Below are positions 18,637 to 26,515 of a stretch of 64,000 nucleotides of DNA, piece after piece. A program made the position numbers and the translations under genes. Position 1 is the stretch's first letter. Every line of letters starts with the position of its first letter. The notes under the pieces were generated by a model. The model saw nothing but the letters and a program-made list of their open reading frames with translations. It did not search any database and was not told the DNA's origin. Source of the stretch: Hyphomicrobiales bacterium. GTDB taxonomy: Bacteria; Pseudomonadota; Alphaproteobacteria; Rhizobiales; Rhizobiaceae. The stretch lies in contig UBUL01000016.1 in assembly GCA_900468625.1 (NCBI GenBank), positions 1-64,000 on the forward strand. The letters run 5' to 3'.

Positions 18637-19104
18637 TCAGCTGGCCTTTCGCTGCCGCCGCGGCGGCTCATCGGCAGGCGTGATGTCCGTCGCATTTTTC
18701 GTGTGGCCGAGGAGCGCCTTCTTTGCCAGCGTCGATCTGGTGGCGGCATAGGTCGCCGAAACCATCGGATAGTCTGCGGGCAAACCCCACTTCTTCCGAT
18801 AGTCCTCAGGCGAAAGGCCGTATTTGGTGTTCAGGTGCCGCTTCAGCGACTTATATTTCCCACCGTCTTCGAGGCAGATCAGATATTCGTCCGTCACGGA
18901 TTTCCTGATCGGTACCGCCGGCTTCGGCAATTTTTCCGATGCCGATGACGCAGACTCCAGGGAGCCCGTCAATGCCGAATGCGTTTCCATAATGAGCCTG
19001 GGCAAATCTTCCGGTGCGGTCACGTTGCGCAGGACGTAGGCGGAGACGATCTTGCTCGTAAGCTCAATAAACTTTTTGTGGCTGGTAGTATTTTCCTTTT
19101 TCAT
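18637..19104 (-). CDS. MucR/Ros-family zinc-finger-like transcriptional regulator
   Basis: A 155-residue member of the MucR/Ros family, regulators of exopolysaccharide, motility and virulence genes in rhizobia and relatives. The conserved core is present ('CLEDGGKYKSLKRHLNTKYG', then 'SPEDYRKKWGLPADYPMVS'). In Ros and MucR the second zinc-ligand histidine normally sits where this protein has Lys ('NTKYG' rather than 'MTHY' or 'TTHH'), so metal binding may differ. ATG 19104 has GGCGGAG directly upstream; ATG 19116 is also possible. A long AT-rich upstream region fits the autoregulated genes of this family. Confidence 0.9.
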   Translation of the reverse strand: MKKENTTSHKKFIELTSKIVSAYVLRNVTAPEDLPRLIMETHSALTGSLESASSASEKLPKPAVPIRKSVTDEYLICLEDGGKYKSLKRHLNTKYGLSPEDYRKKWGLPADYPMVSATYAATRSTLAKKALLGHTKNATDITPADEPPRRQRKAS

Positions 19105-19116
19105 CTCCGCCCTCAT

Positions 19117-19555
19117 GTAGTGTTTCTTATTTATGTAGCTAATGTTATTTTCACTTTCAATGAAAATCGCAGCGACTTCAGTTATTCTATGTCACATAGC
19201 CATATTTAATAGTGATTATGTTGTGGTCGAAGTGAAAAATCGATTGATTTTCATTTCGCTGCTACATCAGAAAGCGTTTCTCAACCTCAGAATGCCGAGT
19301 CGAAAGCGAATATTCATCTACAGCGGGCGTGTGCTGAACTCCGATCAATTCTGTGGGTAATTCCACCTATTTTGCTTCCGTCCAGCATCGTATCGGGCAC
19401 AAAACCTCATTCTTGGACGTGAACGTTCATTTGTTTGACGTCGCGGACCGGGCGTCCCTTTCAAATTGGGAGCTTTCCGTTGCTGATTTCGAAACTGACG
19501 GTATCTTGCATAAGCAGATAGCTTGTTATATTCATTCTATAAAGCAGAGGCGTTC
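19117..19555. other. AT-rich intergenic region between mucR-like and padR-like genes
   Basis: About 440 bp of unusually AT-rich DNA for this window lie between two divergent regulators. It contains a near-palindrome TGAAAAATC-GATT-GATTTTCA around 19231-19252 and a second TGAAAATCG nearby. MucR-type proteins bind AT-rich, T-A step-rich DNA, so this probably includes their sites. No gene with good composition was found. Confidence 0.5.
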
Positions 19556-19882
19556 ATGACTGACTCGATCCAAGTTCAATTGCGCAAGGGCGTGCTCGAT
19601 CTATGCGTCCTTGCCGTGCTGTCGCGCGGCGAAAGCTACGGTTACGAAATTGCGAGCACGCTGGTTGCTGCGGTCGGAATGGGGGAGGGAACGATCTATC
19701 CGCTGATGCGCAGGATGCAGAATGACGGCCTGGTCGCGACTCGCATCGTCGAGTCGAGTAACGGGCCGCCGCGCAAATATTACCGGCTCACGCCACTGGG
19801 CCGGTCGATTTTCGAAGCCCATCGCCGCGACTGGCGCTCGCTTGCAGGCGCTGTCGACAAGCTACTTGAGGATTTGCCGTGA
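19556..19882 (+). CDS. PadR-family transcriptional regulator
   Basis: A 108-residue winged-helix protein of the PadR type. The core 'LRKGVLDLCVLAVLSRGESYGYEIASTL' and 'GEGTIYPLMRRMQNDGLVATRI...GPPRKYYRLTPLGR' is diagnostic. ATG 19556 has AGAGG 5 nt upstream. It overlaps the HAAS protein gene by ATGA. This arrangement (PadR, then a HAAS membrane protein, then a DUF2807 protein) is a recurrent signalling cassette, in which the PadR protein is thought to control the linked membrane genes. Confidence 0.93.
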   Translation: MTDSIQVQLRKGVLDLCVLAVLSRGESYGYEIASTLVAAVGMGEGTIYPLMRRMQNDGLVATRIVESSNGPPRKYYRLTPLGRSIFEAHRRDWRSLAGAVDKLLEDLP

Positions 19883-20451
19883 CCAGGGACGCCTTTTTGC
19901 GCATGCTGAGATTGGGGCTGGCGGGCCTGCCTCCGCACGAGGTCGATGATATCGTTGCCGATTACGCTGCACATTTTGCCGAGTCCGAGGCTTCAGGCCG
20001 AAGCGAGGAGGAGGTTTCTGCGGCATTAGGCGACCCTGCCAGGATCGCGAGGGAGCTGCGTGCGGATGTCGGGCTGCGCCGCTTCGAGGCGCATTGGAGC
20101 GTGTCGAATCTCATGGCCGCCATGGTGGCGCTGGCCGGCCTTGCCATCGTCGACGTCTTCTTTTTGCTGCCTCTGTTGTTCGCGGCGATGTTCGTCACGC
20201 TCGGGCTGGCGATCGCATTGGTGGCGATCGGTGTCGTCGGTCTCAAGATCGTCTTTACGACCGTGCTGTTCCATATCGGCCTGCCGTCCGTCGGCATGCT
20301 GGCCCGCCTGCTGATCGGCGCGGGATTGGTGAGCTGCTTTGTGGGCGGCGGCGCCTTGCTATTGATGGGGTTGAGTTTGGGCATCCGCGTGCTCGGGCGA
20401 TATGCCCGTCTGCATTTCCGCTTGGCGCAGCTAGACGAAGGTCGCGCTTGA
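19879..20451 (+). CDS. DUF1700/HAAS-domain membrane protein
   Basis: A 190-residue protein. Residues 1-60 form a HAAS-type helical domain ('FLRMLRLGLAGLPPHEVDDIVADYAAHFAESEASGRSEEEVSAALGDPARIARELRAD'-like, acidic), and residues about 75-180 hold three or four hydrophobic helices. Family members pair with PadR regulators and are thought to sense or transmit a membrane signal. Coupled by ATGA to the PadR gene and 34 bp before the DUF2807 gene. Confidence 0.88.
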   Translation: MTRDAFLRMLRLGLAGLPPHEVDDIVADYAAHFAESEASGRSEEEVSAALGDPARIARELRADVGLRRFEAHWSVSNLMAAMVALAGLAIVDVFFLLPLLFAAMFVTLGLAIALVAIGVVGLKIVFTTVLFHIGLPSVGMLARLLIGAGLVSCFVGGGALLLMGLSLGIRVLGRYARLHFRLAQLDEGRA

Positions 20452-20485
20452 GCGCCGGACTTCACATCGTTGGAGGAAATGGACG

Positions 20486-21193
20486 ATGAACGGGAAATTG
20501 GCGACTGTCGCGACGACCGGACTGATTTGTGCATTCGTCTTTCTTGCGCTCGGCATCGGACTCTCCGGACCGGATTGGGCCAGTGCAGCGCATTGGTGGG
20601 ATGGCATGCGATCCGGTTGCGGCTCTGCGGCATCCGGTAGGCAGCAGATCACCCTGCCTTTCAGCTCCAACGGCAGTCTGGCGATCGATATACCGGCTTT
20701 CGTTCAATATCAGCCGGGAGGAAAAGCCGAAGCCGTCATCAGCGGCGATCCTGCTCTTCTTGATCATGTGCGGCTGGAAGGCGGCAGACTGCGCCTGGAT
20801 TGCAATCCCGGCTGGTCCAGCTCCAAATTCGAGGTCAGCCTGTCGGGGCCGCTCGTCACCGATTGGAAAGTGCACGGCAGCGGCGATCTTGCCTTGTCCG
20901 AGCTTGACCAGGCGGAGCTGCGCTTGAACATATCGGGAAGCGGCAGCGTCACCGCTACAGGTAGCGCGCGGACGGTCGATCTGGATGTTTCCGGTTCAGG
21001 CGCAGCCCGCCTCAAGGATCTGGCCGCTCAATCCGTAAAGATCAGAATTCGCGGCAGCGGCGACGCGCAAGTGTCCTCTGCCCAGGATGCGGACATCTCG
21101 ATCAGCGGCAGCGGCAATATCGAGTTATATGGTCACCCGGTCCTGCGCCGTTCCGAGATCAGAGGCAGCGGCCGCCTCGTTCAGGTGCCGTAA
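20486..21193 (+). CDS. DUF2807 (GIN-domain) exported protein
   Basis: A 235-residue protein with an N-terminal hydrophobic helix (about residues 7-25), probably a signal peptide or anchor. The rest is a right-handed beta-helix-like GIN domain, with the repeated 'SGSG' turns typical of DUF2807 ('ISGSGSVTATG', 'VSGSGAARLKD', 'IRGSGDAQVSS', 'ISGSGNIELYG'). Members are annotated as putative auto-transporter adhesin heads but act broadly as exported solenoids of unknown role. It follows the PadR and HAAS genes in one probable operon. GGAGG lies upstream of ATG 20486. Confidence 0.88.
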   Translation: MNGKLATVATTGLICAFVFLALGIGLSGPDWASAAHWWDGMRSGCGSAASGRQQITLPFSSNGSLAIDIPAFVQYQPGGKAEAVISGDPALLDHVRLEGGRLRLDCNPGWSSSKFEVSLSGPLVTDWKVHGSGDLALSELDQAELRLNISGSGSVTATGSARTVDLDVSGSGAARLKDLAAQSVKIRIRGSGDAQVSSAQDADISISGSGNIELYGHPVLRRSEIRGSGRLVQVP

Positions 21194-21327
21194 ATCCGTC
21201 GCGATAAGGCGCGCTGGGATATCGCGGCCCTTGCCATCGCGGTGGAAACAAAAAAGGAGAGAGACAAGGGCGTCGAATAGCGCGAAGCCGTCACGCCGAT
21301 GCCACAGTCCAAGCCACCGCTTATGGG

Positions 21328-21348
21328 GACCGCCTTTCTTTGGCGGTC
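21328..21348. terminator. Hairpin between convergent genes
   Basis: GACCGCC and GGCGGTC flank the loop TTTCTTT, between the DUF2807 gene and the convergent AraC gene. No T tract follows on either strand, so termination is plausible, not certain. Confidence 0.5.
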
Positions 21349-21410
21349 GGGCTTCGGCACGGCCACGAAACGTTCACGAGGTATCGAAATCCCGCCCGAA
21401 ATACCTGTCT

Positions 21411-22238
21411 TCAGGCCCTTTTGAACCGCGCACGGAATTCGCGCGGCGTGCAGTTTTCACGCTCGTGGAACAGGCGTGAAAAATAGAAGGCATCTTCGAA
21501 GCCGATCTTCGACGCGATGATTTCGATCTTGTCTTCTGTTGTCGTCAGAAGCTCCTTGGCGTGGTCTATCCGCACACGAAGCTGGAAGCCCTTTGGTGGC
21601 AGGCCGACTTCCATCGCGACTTTTCGCCGGAGTGTCGCAGGTGACATTCCGTATTCGGCGGCAAAAGCCACCATATCGAGGGATTGCGTCGCTCTGTGGC
21701 GGAGCGCTTCGACGATTTCCGTTACATTCGGTCCCGCCTGTCGGGAGGGCCTGGCCTGGCTCGCCTGCTGCGCCGCCAGGATAACGATCCGGTGAAGCGA
21801 GGCGGCGGCCGAGGCCCTTGCAAGGTTCGTATCCTCGATAAGATCGGCGTGAATGCTGGCGAAAAGGCGCTGGATGCCATCGAGGCTGCGCAGATTGATG
21901 ACCGGCTCCTGCTCGCTGATGAGACGCAGACGCAGAAAGTCTCGCACGAGCGAGCCCTCGAAAAGCGCCCACCTCTCGCTCCAGCCTTCGGCATCCGGAC
22001 CGTACGAGTGCTGGCGGTTCGAAAGGAGCCAGAAAAGCGCCGGACCCTTCACGCTTTTGCGGCCACTGGCGTCCGTTTCGAGAAAGCCTTGGCCATTTTC
22101 AACGAGAACCACCGCATAGCTCGGCAGCTTCCGTGCTTTGACGGCATGCATGGCATGCTGCCTGCCGCTGCCGGTGACGGCCAGTCCGCCGGCGGCCGCA
22201 AGTGGTGATCGGTAGATGGCGTCCGCCGGTCTCGTCAT
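21411..22238 (-). CDS. AraC-family transcriptional regulator
   Basis: A 275-residue regulator. The N-terminal half (residues about 10-150) resembles the AraC cupin-like effector domain ('YAVVLVENGQGFLETDASG'), and residues about 170-275 the paired HTH ('DMVAFAAEYGMSPATLRRKVAMEVGLPPKGFQLRVRIDHAKELL', 'IEIIASKIGFEDAFYFSRLFHERENCTPREFRARF'). ATG 22238 was preferred over a longer frame reaching 22307. It faces away from a phytanoyl-CoA dioxygenase-like gene starting at 22333, which it likely controls. Confidence 0.9.
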   Translation of the reverse strand: MTRPADAIYRSPLAAAGGLAVTGSGRQHAMHAVKARKLPSYAVVLVENGQGFLETDASGRKSVKGPALFWLLSNRQHSYGPDAEGWSERWALFEGSLVRDFLRLRLISEQEPVINLRSLDGIQRLFASIHADLIEDTNLARASAAASLHRIVILAAQQASQARPSRQAGPNVTEIVEALRHRATQSLDMVAFAAEYGMSPATLRRKVAMEVGLPPKGFQLRVRIDHAKELLTTTEDKIEIIASKIGFEDAFYFSRLFHERENCTPREFRARFKRA

Positions 22239-22332
22239 GAGCGAAAAGTCCAGTATGATTTTCGTCCATGTAGTGAAACATCGCTGGCTGCTAGATTCAA
22301 CGGGCAATCAACCCAAACTTCAGGTGAGTGAA

Positions 22333-23262
22333 ATGGCGGTTCCCATGCAGGCTGTGCAATCCGATTGCAGCCAGCTCAACCTTGTCGCCAACGGAAAGGT
22401 TCTTTCCACCGCGCCCAATCGGCTCGGCTTCCTGATCCCGACCGATCCCGGCATCGGCGTCGGGGCGATCCGCCGCCTTTACGCGGAGAACGGTTATGTG
22501 TGGCTCAAGGGCTTCCTGCCGCGCAACGACGTCATCGACTTTCGTGGCTGGGTCTTCGGCCACATGGCGCGCACAGGGCTGATTGCGAAGGGAACGGATC
22601 CCAGGGAAGGGATCGCGTCTTCCGCGGCGCCGGAAGGCAGGGACGTGGATCGTTGCCTGATGTCCCTCGTGCGGTCCGTTGCCTATGAGGGCTTCTGTGC
22701 GCAACCCCGCATGTCCAGCTTCATGGACGAATTCCTGTCGGGCATTTCCTATCTGCACAAGCGCAAGATCATGCGCCATGTGCGGCCGGGAACGACCACG
22801 GCAACGCCGGCGCATTACGATCTTGTCTATCTTCGCGGCGGCACCAGCCGCATCGTGACGGCATGGATACCGATCGGCGATATCCCCGTGGAGATGGGAG
22901 GGCTTACCTATTTGGAAGGATCGCATGCCATCGGCGCAAGAATGGAGCGCGAATTCAGCCAACGGAACAAGGATCTAAGTCCTGAGGAGCGTGTGAGCGC
23001 CTACAATCGCAACATGGCGGAAGGCGGCTGGGTTTCCAAGGATCTGCCCGACATGGCGGAGCGATTCGACACGCGATGGCTGATCGCCGACTACGAGGCA
23101 GGCGACGTCATGCTGCATTCGCCGTTCATGATTCACGCCTCGACCACCAACCAGGACAGGCAGCACCGCATGCGCCTGTCCACCGACATCCGGTATCAGA
23201 ACGTCGAGGACGAGATCGATATCAGGTGGAACAATCACTGGGCGCTGGGCGACATGTTGTGA
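22333..23262 (+). CDS. Phytanoyl-CoA dioxygenase-family (PhyH) oxygenase
   Basis: A 309-residue Fe(II)/2-oxoglutarate-dependent oxygenase of the PhyH type. The HxD of the metal triad is at 'TPAHYDLVYLRGG' (His161, Asp163), the distal His in 'HSPFMIHASTTN' (His268), and Arg281 of 'HRMRLSTDIRYQ' should bind 2-oxoglutarate. Substrate is unknown. ATG 22333 has a GGTGAG upstream; earlier in-frame ATG codons overlap the divergent AraC gene. The neighbouring AraC regulator suggests an inducible catabolic role. Confidence 0.85.
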   Translation: MAVPMQAVQSDCSQLNLVANGKVLSTAPNRLGFLIPTDPGIGVGAIRRLYAENGYVWLKGFLPRNDVIDFRGWVFGHMARTGLIAKGTDPREGIASSAAPEGRDVDRCLMSLVRSVAYEGFCAQPRMSSFMDEFLSGISYLHKRKIMRHVRPGTTTATPAHYDLVYLRGGTSRIVTAWIPIGDIPVEMGGLTYLEGSHAIGARMEREFSQRNKDLSPEERVSAYNRNMAEGGWVSKDLPDMAERFDTRWLIADYEAGDVMLHSPFMIHASTTNQDRQHRMRLSTDIRYQNVEDEIDIRWNNHWALGDML

Positions 23263-23332
23263 TCATGCCGCCGGCGAGCCGCCGACTCCTGTCAAAGTCG
23301 AAGGTCACCTAAACCGGAGGACGCAGCAGACC

Positions 23333-24097
23333 TCAGCCGCGGCCGCTCAGGATGCGTTCGATTTCGTCAATGCGATCGCGGCGGCGTCTCAGGCGCTTGC
23401 CGATGCGGCCGAACCAGCGCTTGCGTTTGGTCGCCTCGCGGCTCGCCTGGAGCTGCTCGATGAAGACTTCGCGGACAGGCTCGTTCTCCATGCGATCGAA
23501 GATCCAGCAGAAGGATACCGGCAATTTGAGCACGCGGAACTGCGGATCGGCACTTTCCGCGTCTTCGGCAACGATATGTTCGAGAACGAGCTGATCCCAC
23601 ATATCCGGGTTGGCAATGCATCCTTCCCGCCAGCGTTCGATGAGCTGGGCTGCGCCTGGCGTATCGTTGATCAGAAGCGTCGCGCTGATGAGACGGCCAT
23701 TCGCCTCATAGTAGGCGGCGATGTCGCAATCGAGCCTGCGAAGTTCCGGCCAGGGATTGCGATGAAAGACCGCGTCGACATCAACGTAAAGCATCGGTCC
23801 ACGCAGCCTGGCTCTTTCTTTTTGCAGGAAGCCGGGTTTGAGCCCGGCATTCAGCACCCAGCTGCCGGCGCTGGGCAGAGCCGTCGCCTGAACACTCAAT
23901 CCGATGCGTTCGGCCGAGTGGACCATGCGGTCCTTCTCCTGCTCATAAAAACTGCCTTGAGTGAAGAATGCGACGATCGGTCCGTCGTTGGCCGTGGCCT
24001 TGGATCTGCGCTCTGCCAGATCCTCTTCTGCCGGAAAGGGAACAATCAATGCGCGCCGCTGTGCAGTCCAGGGGCGAACTTTATTCATAATATTCAA
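23333..24097 (-). CDS. Glycosyltransferase-like protein with DxD motif
   Basis: A 254-residue protein with a putative nucleotide-diphospho-sugar fold. 'LYVDVDAVFHRNPWPELRRLDCDIAAYY' carries the DxD metal-binding motif, and 'NDTPGAAQLIERWREGC' plus 'WDQLVLEHIV' resemble acceptor-side motifs of GT-A enzymes. The start was set at TTG 24097, because GAAGGTG lies 5 nt upstream on the minus strand; ATG 24088 is the alternative. The frame stays open to 24331 but that part overlaps a well-supported small gene on the other strand. Substrate unknown. Confidence 0.72.
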   Translation of the reverse strand: MNIMNKVRPWTAQRRALIVPFPAEEDLAERRSKATANDGPIVAFFTQGSFYEQEKDRMVHSAERIGLSVQATALPSAGSWVLNAGLKPGFLQKERARLRGPMLYVDVDAVFHRNPWPELRRLDCDIAAYYEANGRLISATLLINDTPGAAQLIERWREGCIANPDMWDQLVLEHIVAEDAESADPQFRVLKLPVSFCWIFDRMENEPVREVFIEQLQASREATKRKRWFGRIGKRLRRRRDRIDEIERILSGRG

Positions 24098-24274
24098 GAA
24101 TACACCTTCGGAGTTCGTGTCCCAATCGGATATTTGCCACCGCGGCCCCAATCCGTCGCGGGCGAGATTGAGAATTCGGATGGATTGAAACTTGGTCTGG
24201 CCAATTGCGGAAACCTCACGCCCCGACGACGATACCGGATTGGCAAACCGTTTGATCTTCGCTAATCGATTGTC

Positions 24275-24442
24275 ATGTCTGATAATGTCATCAAGTTTGA
24301 ACGTCGTCCCAAGCCCAAGCCGCCGAGGCAAACCCCTCCTTGGCTCAAGCGTCTCTTGGCGATCTTGGCCATCATTATATTTTTCCTAGCAACCTTTGCT
24401 TACTTCACGCTGAAAGGCGGCGCGGCCGGCCCGACATTCTGA
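24275..24442 (+). CDS. Small single-pass membrane protein (55 residues)
   Basis: A 55-residue ORF: a basic, proline-rich N-terminus (MSDNVIKFERRPKPKPPRQ), then one hydrophobic helix (about residues 27-46) and a short Gly-rich end. Composition and layout look like a genuine inner-membrane protein and match a kind of small protein I associate with Rhizobium. Its gene is divergent from the glycosyltransferase-like gene, leaving 177 bp between. No known function. Confidence 0.7.
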   Translation: MSDNVIKFERRPKPKPPRQTPPWLKRLLAILAIIIFFLATFAYFTLKGGAAGPTF

Positions 24443-24885
24443 TCAGTCCAAGCGGCTCGCGACTATCGCGATCTTGAGCCGATGTTTCCTGCTGATCCCA
24501 GTTTCCGTGCTGTTCGGGTTTTGATTTCCCCGTTTTTGCGGCCGCATTATGGCGAACGGTCTGAACGCCTATCCTCAGTGTGCTGCCTCTTTACCATTGC
24601 TGTGAAAAGCCGTCGCCGCAGTGCAAAGGCAAGGCTACTATTCCGATCGCCGTGAACCAAATTCTCCGGAGCTGCGCGCCATGCGGTGGACCATGCAGCT
24701 TCGACGCCTTTTACGCGATATCTGTAGATTTTCCTTCTAGTCAGAACCCGAATTTATATGATTTGTTTCAATGGTTTAATTGATCGTCGCGGCATATCCG
24801 CCGCGCCGCCGCCGGTGGAAGTTCGTCGTCAATTTTCTATATTAGAGGGTGTTTATGGTCTGACCAGCAGCAAGAGGAGCAGGAC
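24443..24885. other. Intergenic region, no convincing gene
   Basis: This stretch lies between the 55-residue protein gene and the 74-residue protein gene. It includes an AT-rich block around 24720-24790 and a GC-rich segment just after it, probably the promoter of the next gene. The longest open frame, on the plus strand near 24580, is Cys-rich without a good start site. Confidence 0.5.
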
Positions 24886-25110
24886 ATGACATTGACCTCG
24901 CAAGACGTCACCTCCGTACTCGGCCCTGTGGACGAAACATTGATTGCCGAGATCGTTGCGACAGGTGCAACGCCGACGGAACTATCCGAAGCCTGGGCCT
25001 GGGTAAATAGCGACGAGGCGCTGATCGGCGAAGGCCGCCACCTGCCTGCCGGGACTGTTGCCACGCTGGTAGATCTGCTCTCGGCCGACGATGAGGAGTG
25101 GGAAGAATAG
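24886..25110 (+). CDS. Small acidic protein, unknown function
   Basis: A 74-residue acidic protein (MTLTSQDVTSVLGPVDETL start, DDEEWEE end). GAGGAG lies about 7 nt before ATG 24886. It has no membrane segment and no motif I recognise. It is one of several small proteins in this part of the window; no shared operon is evident. Confidence 0.7.
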   Translation: MTLTSQDVTSVLGPVDETLIAEIVATGATPTELSEAWAWVNSDEALIGEGRHLPAGTVATLVDLLSADDEEWEE

Positions 25111-25394
25111 CGGACAGGTCGGCTGCGATGCGGATTGTTTGACGCCGGCATCTTCGTTTTGAGACGCGCTCCGGTGCGGGGGACGAGCCTGCCCGTCGCG
25201 ATCGTCTGGGTTTGCCGGGCAGCTCCGCAAAGATCGAGGCCGCCTTTCCCGTCCGCAGCCGCAGTCGTTTTTAAAGTCGCTTGGGAGCTGGACCCGCAAG
25301 ATCTTGAACCTGAATTTCCGTCTTCTTACGTCAGTAGTAGCCGAGGCTTTATGAGCTCGGTTGCAATCACGTCTATCAGGAGTGAGTGATCAAA

Positions 25395-25685
25395 ATGGAA
25401 GACAGAACCAAAATTGCAGAAGATCTCAGCGTGGAAGAACGCGAGGAAATCCTCATCGATATTGCAAGGACGCTGGAAGGGACCGCGCGCGAAGCCTTTG
25501 TCGAAGGCAATCAGCAGTTTGCCGCACTTTCCGCCAATATGGCGGAAGCGATCCGCATCAACGCCGACGAACTTGTCCGTGACGATCCCGAGCAGGCGGA
25601 GAAATTGCTGCAGCAGGCTGTCGCAATGATCTCGCAGTTCAATGCTACTCATCCTTACCGGTTGATCAGCACGGCTGTTCACTGA
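25395..25685 (+). CDS. Small helical protein, unknown function
   Basis: A 96-residue acidic, probably all-helical protein (residues 1-25 'MEDRTKIAEDLSVEEREEI' and on). AGGAG at 25378-25382 serves the start; GTG 25386 would sit 3 nt after it and ATG 25395 12 nt after it, so the start is uncertain by three codons. No recognised domain. It lies 51 bp before the DUF1269 gene and may share its transcript. Confidence 0.65.
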   Translation: MEDRTKIAEDLSVEEREEILIDIARTLEGTAREAFVEGNQQFAALSANMAEAIRINADELVRDDPEQAEKLLQQAVAMISQFNATHPYRLISTAVH

Positions 25686-25736
25686 TCGGCCCGACGCTCT
25701 GCCTCTCGTCCCTGCAACACGATCCGGAGGATTCCG

Positions 25737-26279
25737 ATGTCAGAACTTATTGTGCTTGGTTTCGATAATGCCGACAAAGCGGACGCTGTCCTTAATCGTC
25801 TCGTCCAGCTCGAGAAGGAATATCTGATCGACCTCGAAGATGCCGTCATCGCCGTTCGTGACGAGTCCGGCAAGGTCCGTCTCAAGCAGAGCGTCAATCT
25901 GACGGCTGCCGGTGCCGCAAGCGGCGGACTTTCGGGTGCATTGTGGGGCTCGCTCGTCGGCCTGCTGTTCCTCAATCCGCTTGCCGGCATGGTGGTCGGC
26001 GGTGCGATCGGTGCGGGTTCGGGCGCTTTGGCCGGATCGATGGCGGATTACGGCATCGATGACGGTCTCATCGAGAAGCTTGCCGAAACCATTCCTGCGC
26101 ATAGTTCCGCGCTCTTCCTGCTGATCCGCAAGGTCCAGCCGGAGAAGGTGCTTGCCGAATTCAAGGGTGAGCATGCGAGGCTGCTGCGAACTTCGCTTTC
26201 ACCCGATCAGGAAGAGCGTCTGCGGCGGACTCTCGTTGAGGAGACCGCGCCGACATCCGCAGCTTCCGCCACGGTTTGA
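25737..26279 (+). CDS. DUF1269-family membrane protein
   Basis: A 180-residue protein. The N-terminal 'MSELIVLGFDNADKADAVLNRLVQLEKEYLIDLEDAVIAVRDESGKV' is diagnostic of DUF1269. Residues about 55-100 form a Gly/Ala-rich hydrophobic hairpin ('GLSGALWGSLVGLLFLNPLAGMVVGGAIGAGSGALAGS' type), then a soluble tail. Likely membrane-associated; function unknown, though such proteins are often seen near stress genes. AGGATT spaced before ATG 25737. Confidence 0.88.
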   Translation: MSELIVLGFDNADKADAVLNRLVQLEKEYLIDLEDAVIAVRDESGKVRLKQSVNLTAAGAASGGLSGALWGSLVGLLFLNPLAGMVVGGAIGAGSGALAGSMADYGIDDGLIEKLAETIPAHSSALFLLIRKVQPEKVLAEFKGEHARLLRTSLSPDQEERLRRTLVEETAPTSAASATV

Positions 26280-26515
26280 ACGTAACGTTCGATCCGCCGC
26301 TATCGGCGAAGGGCCGTGCTTCCGAATAGGAGGCACGGCATAAGATGGCGCAATCAACCGATTGCCGTTTCGCGCGCGCCTTCCATATTGTGCGGAATGC
26401 TGCCATTGTAAGCGCCGCGCTCATCCCGCAGTCGGCGGCATTGCGGCCGGAGGCAAGACCCGATCGGCGCCCGAACGGCAGTTGTCAGCATACTTTCCGG
26501 ACGAAAAATTGCGTG

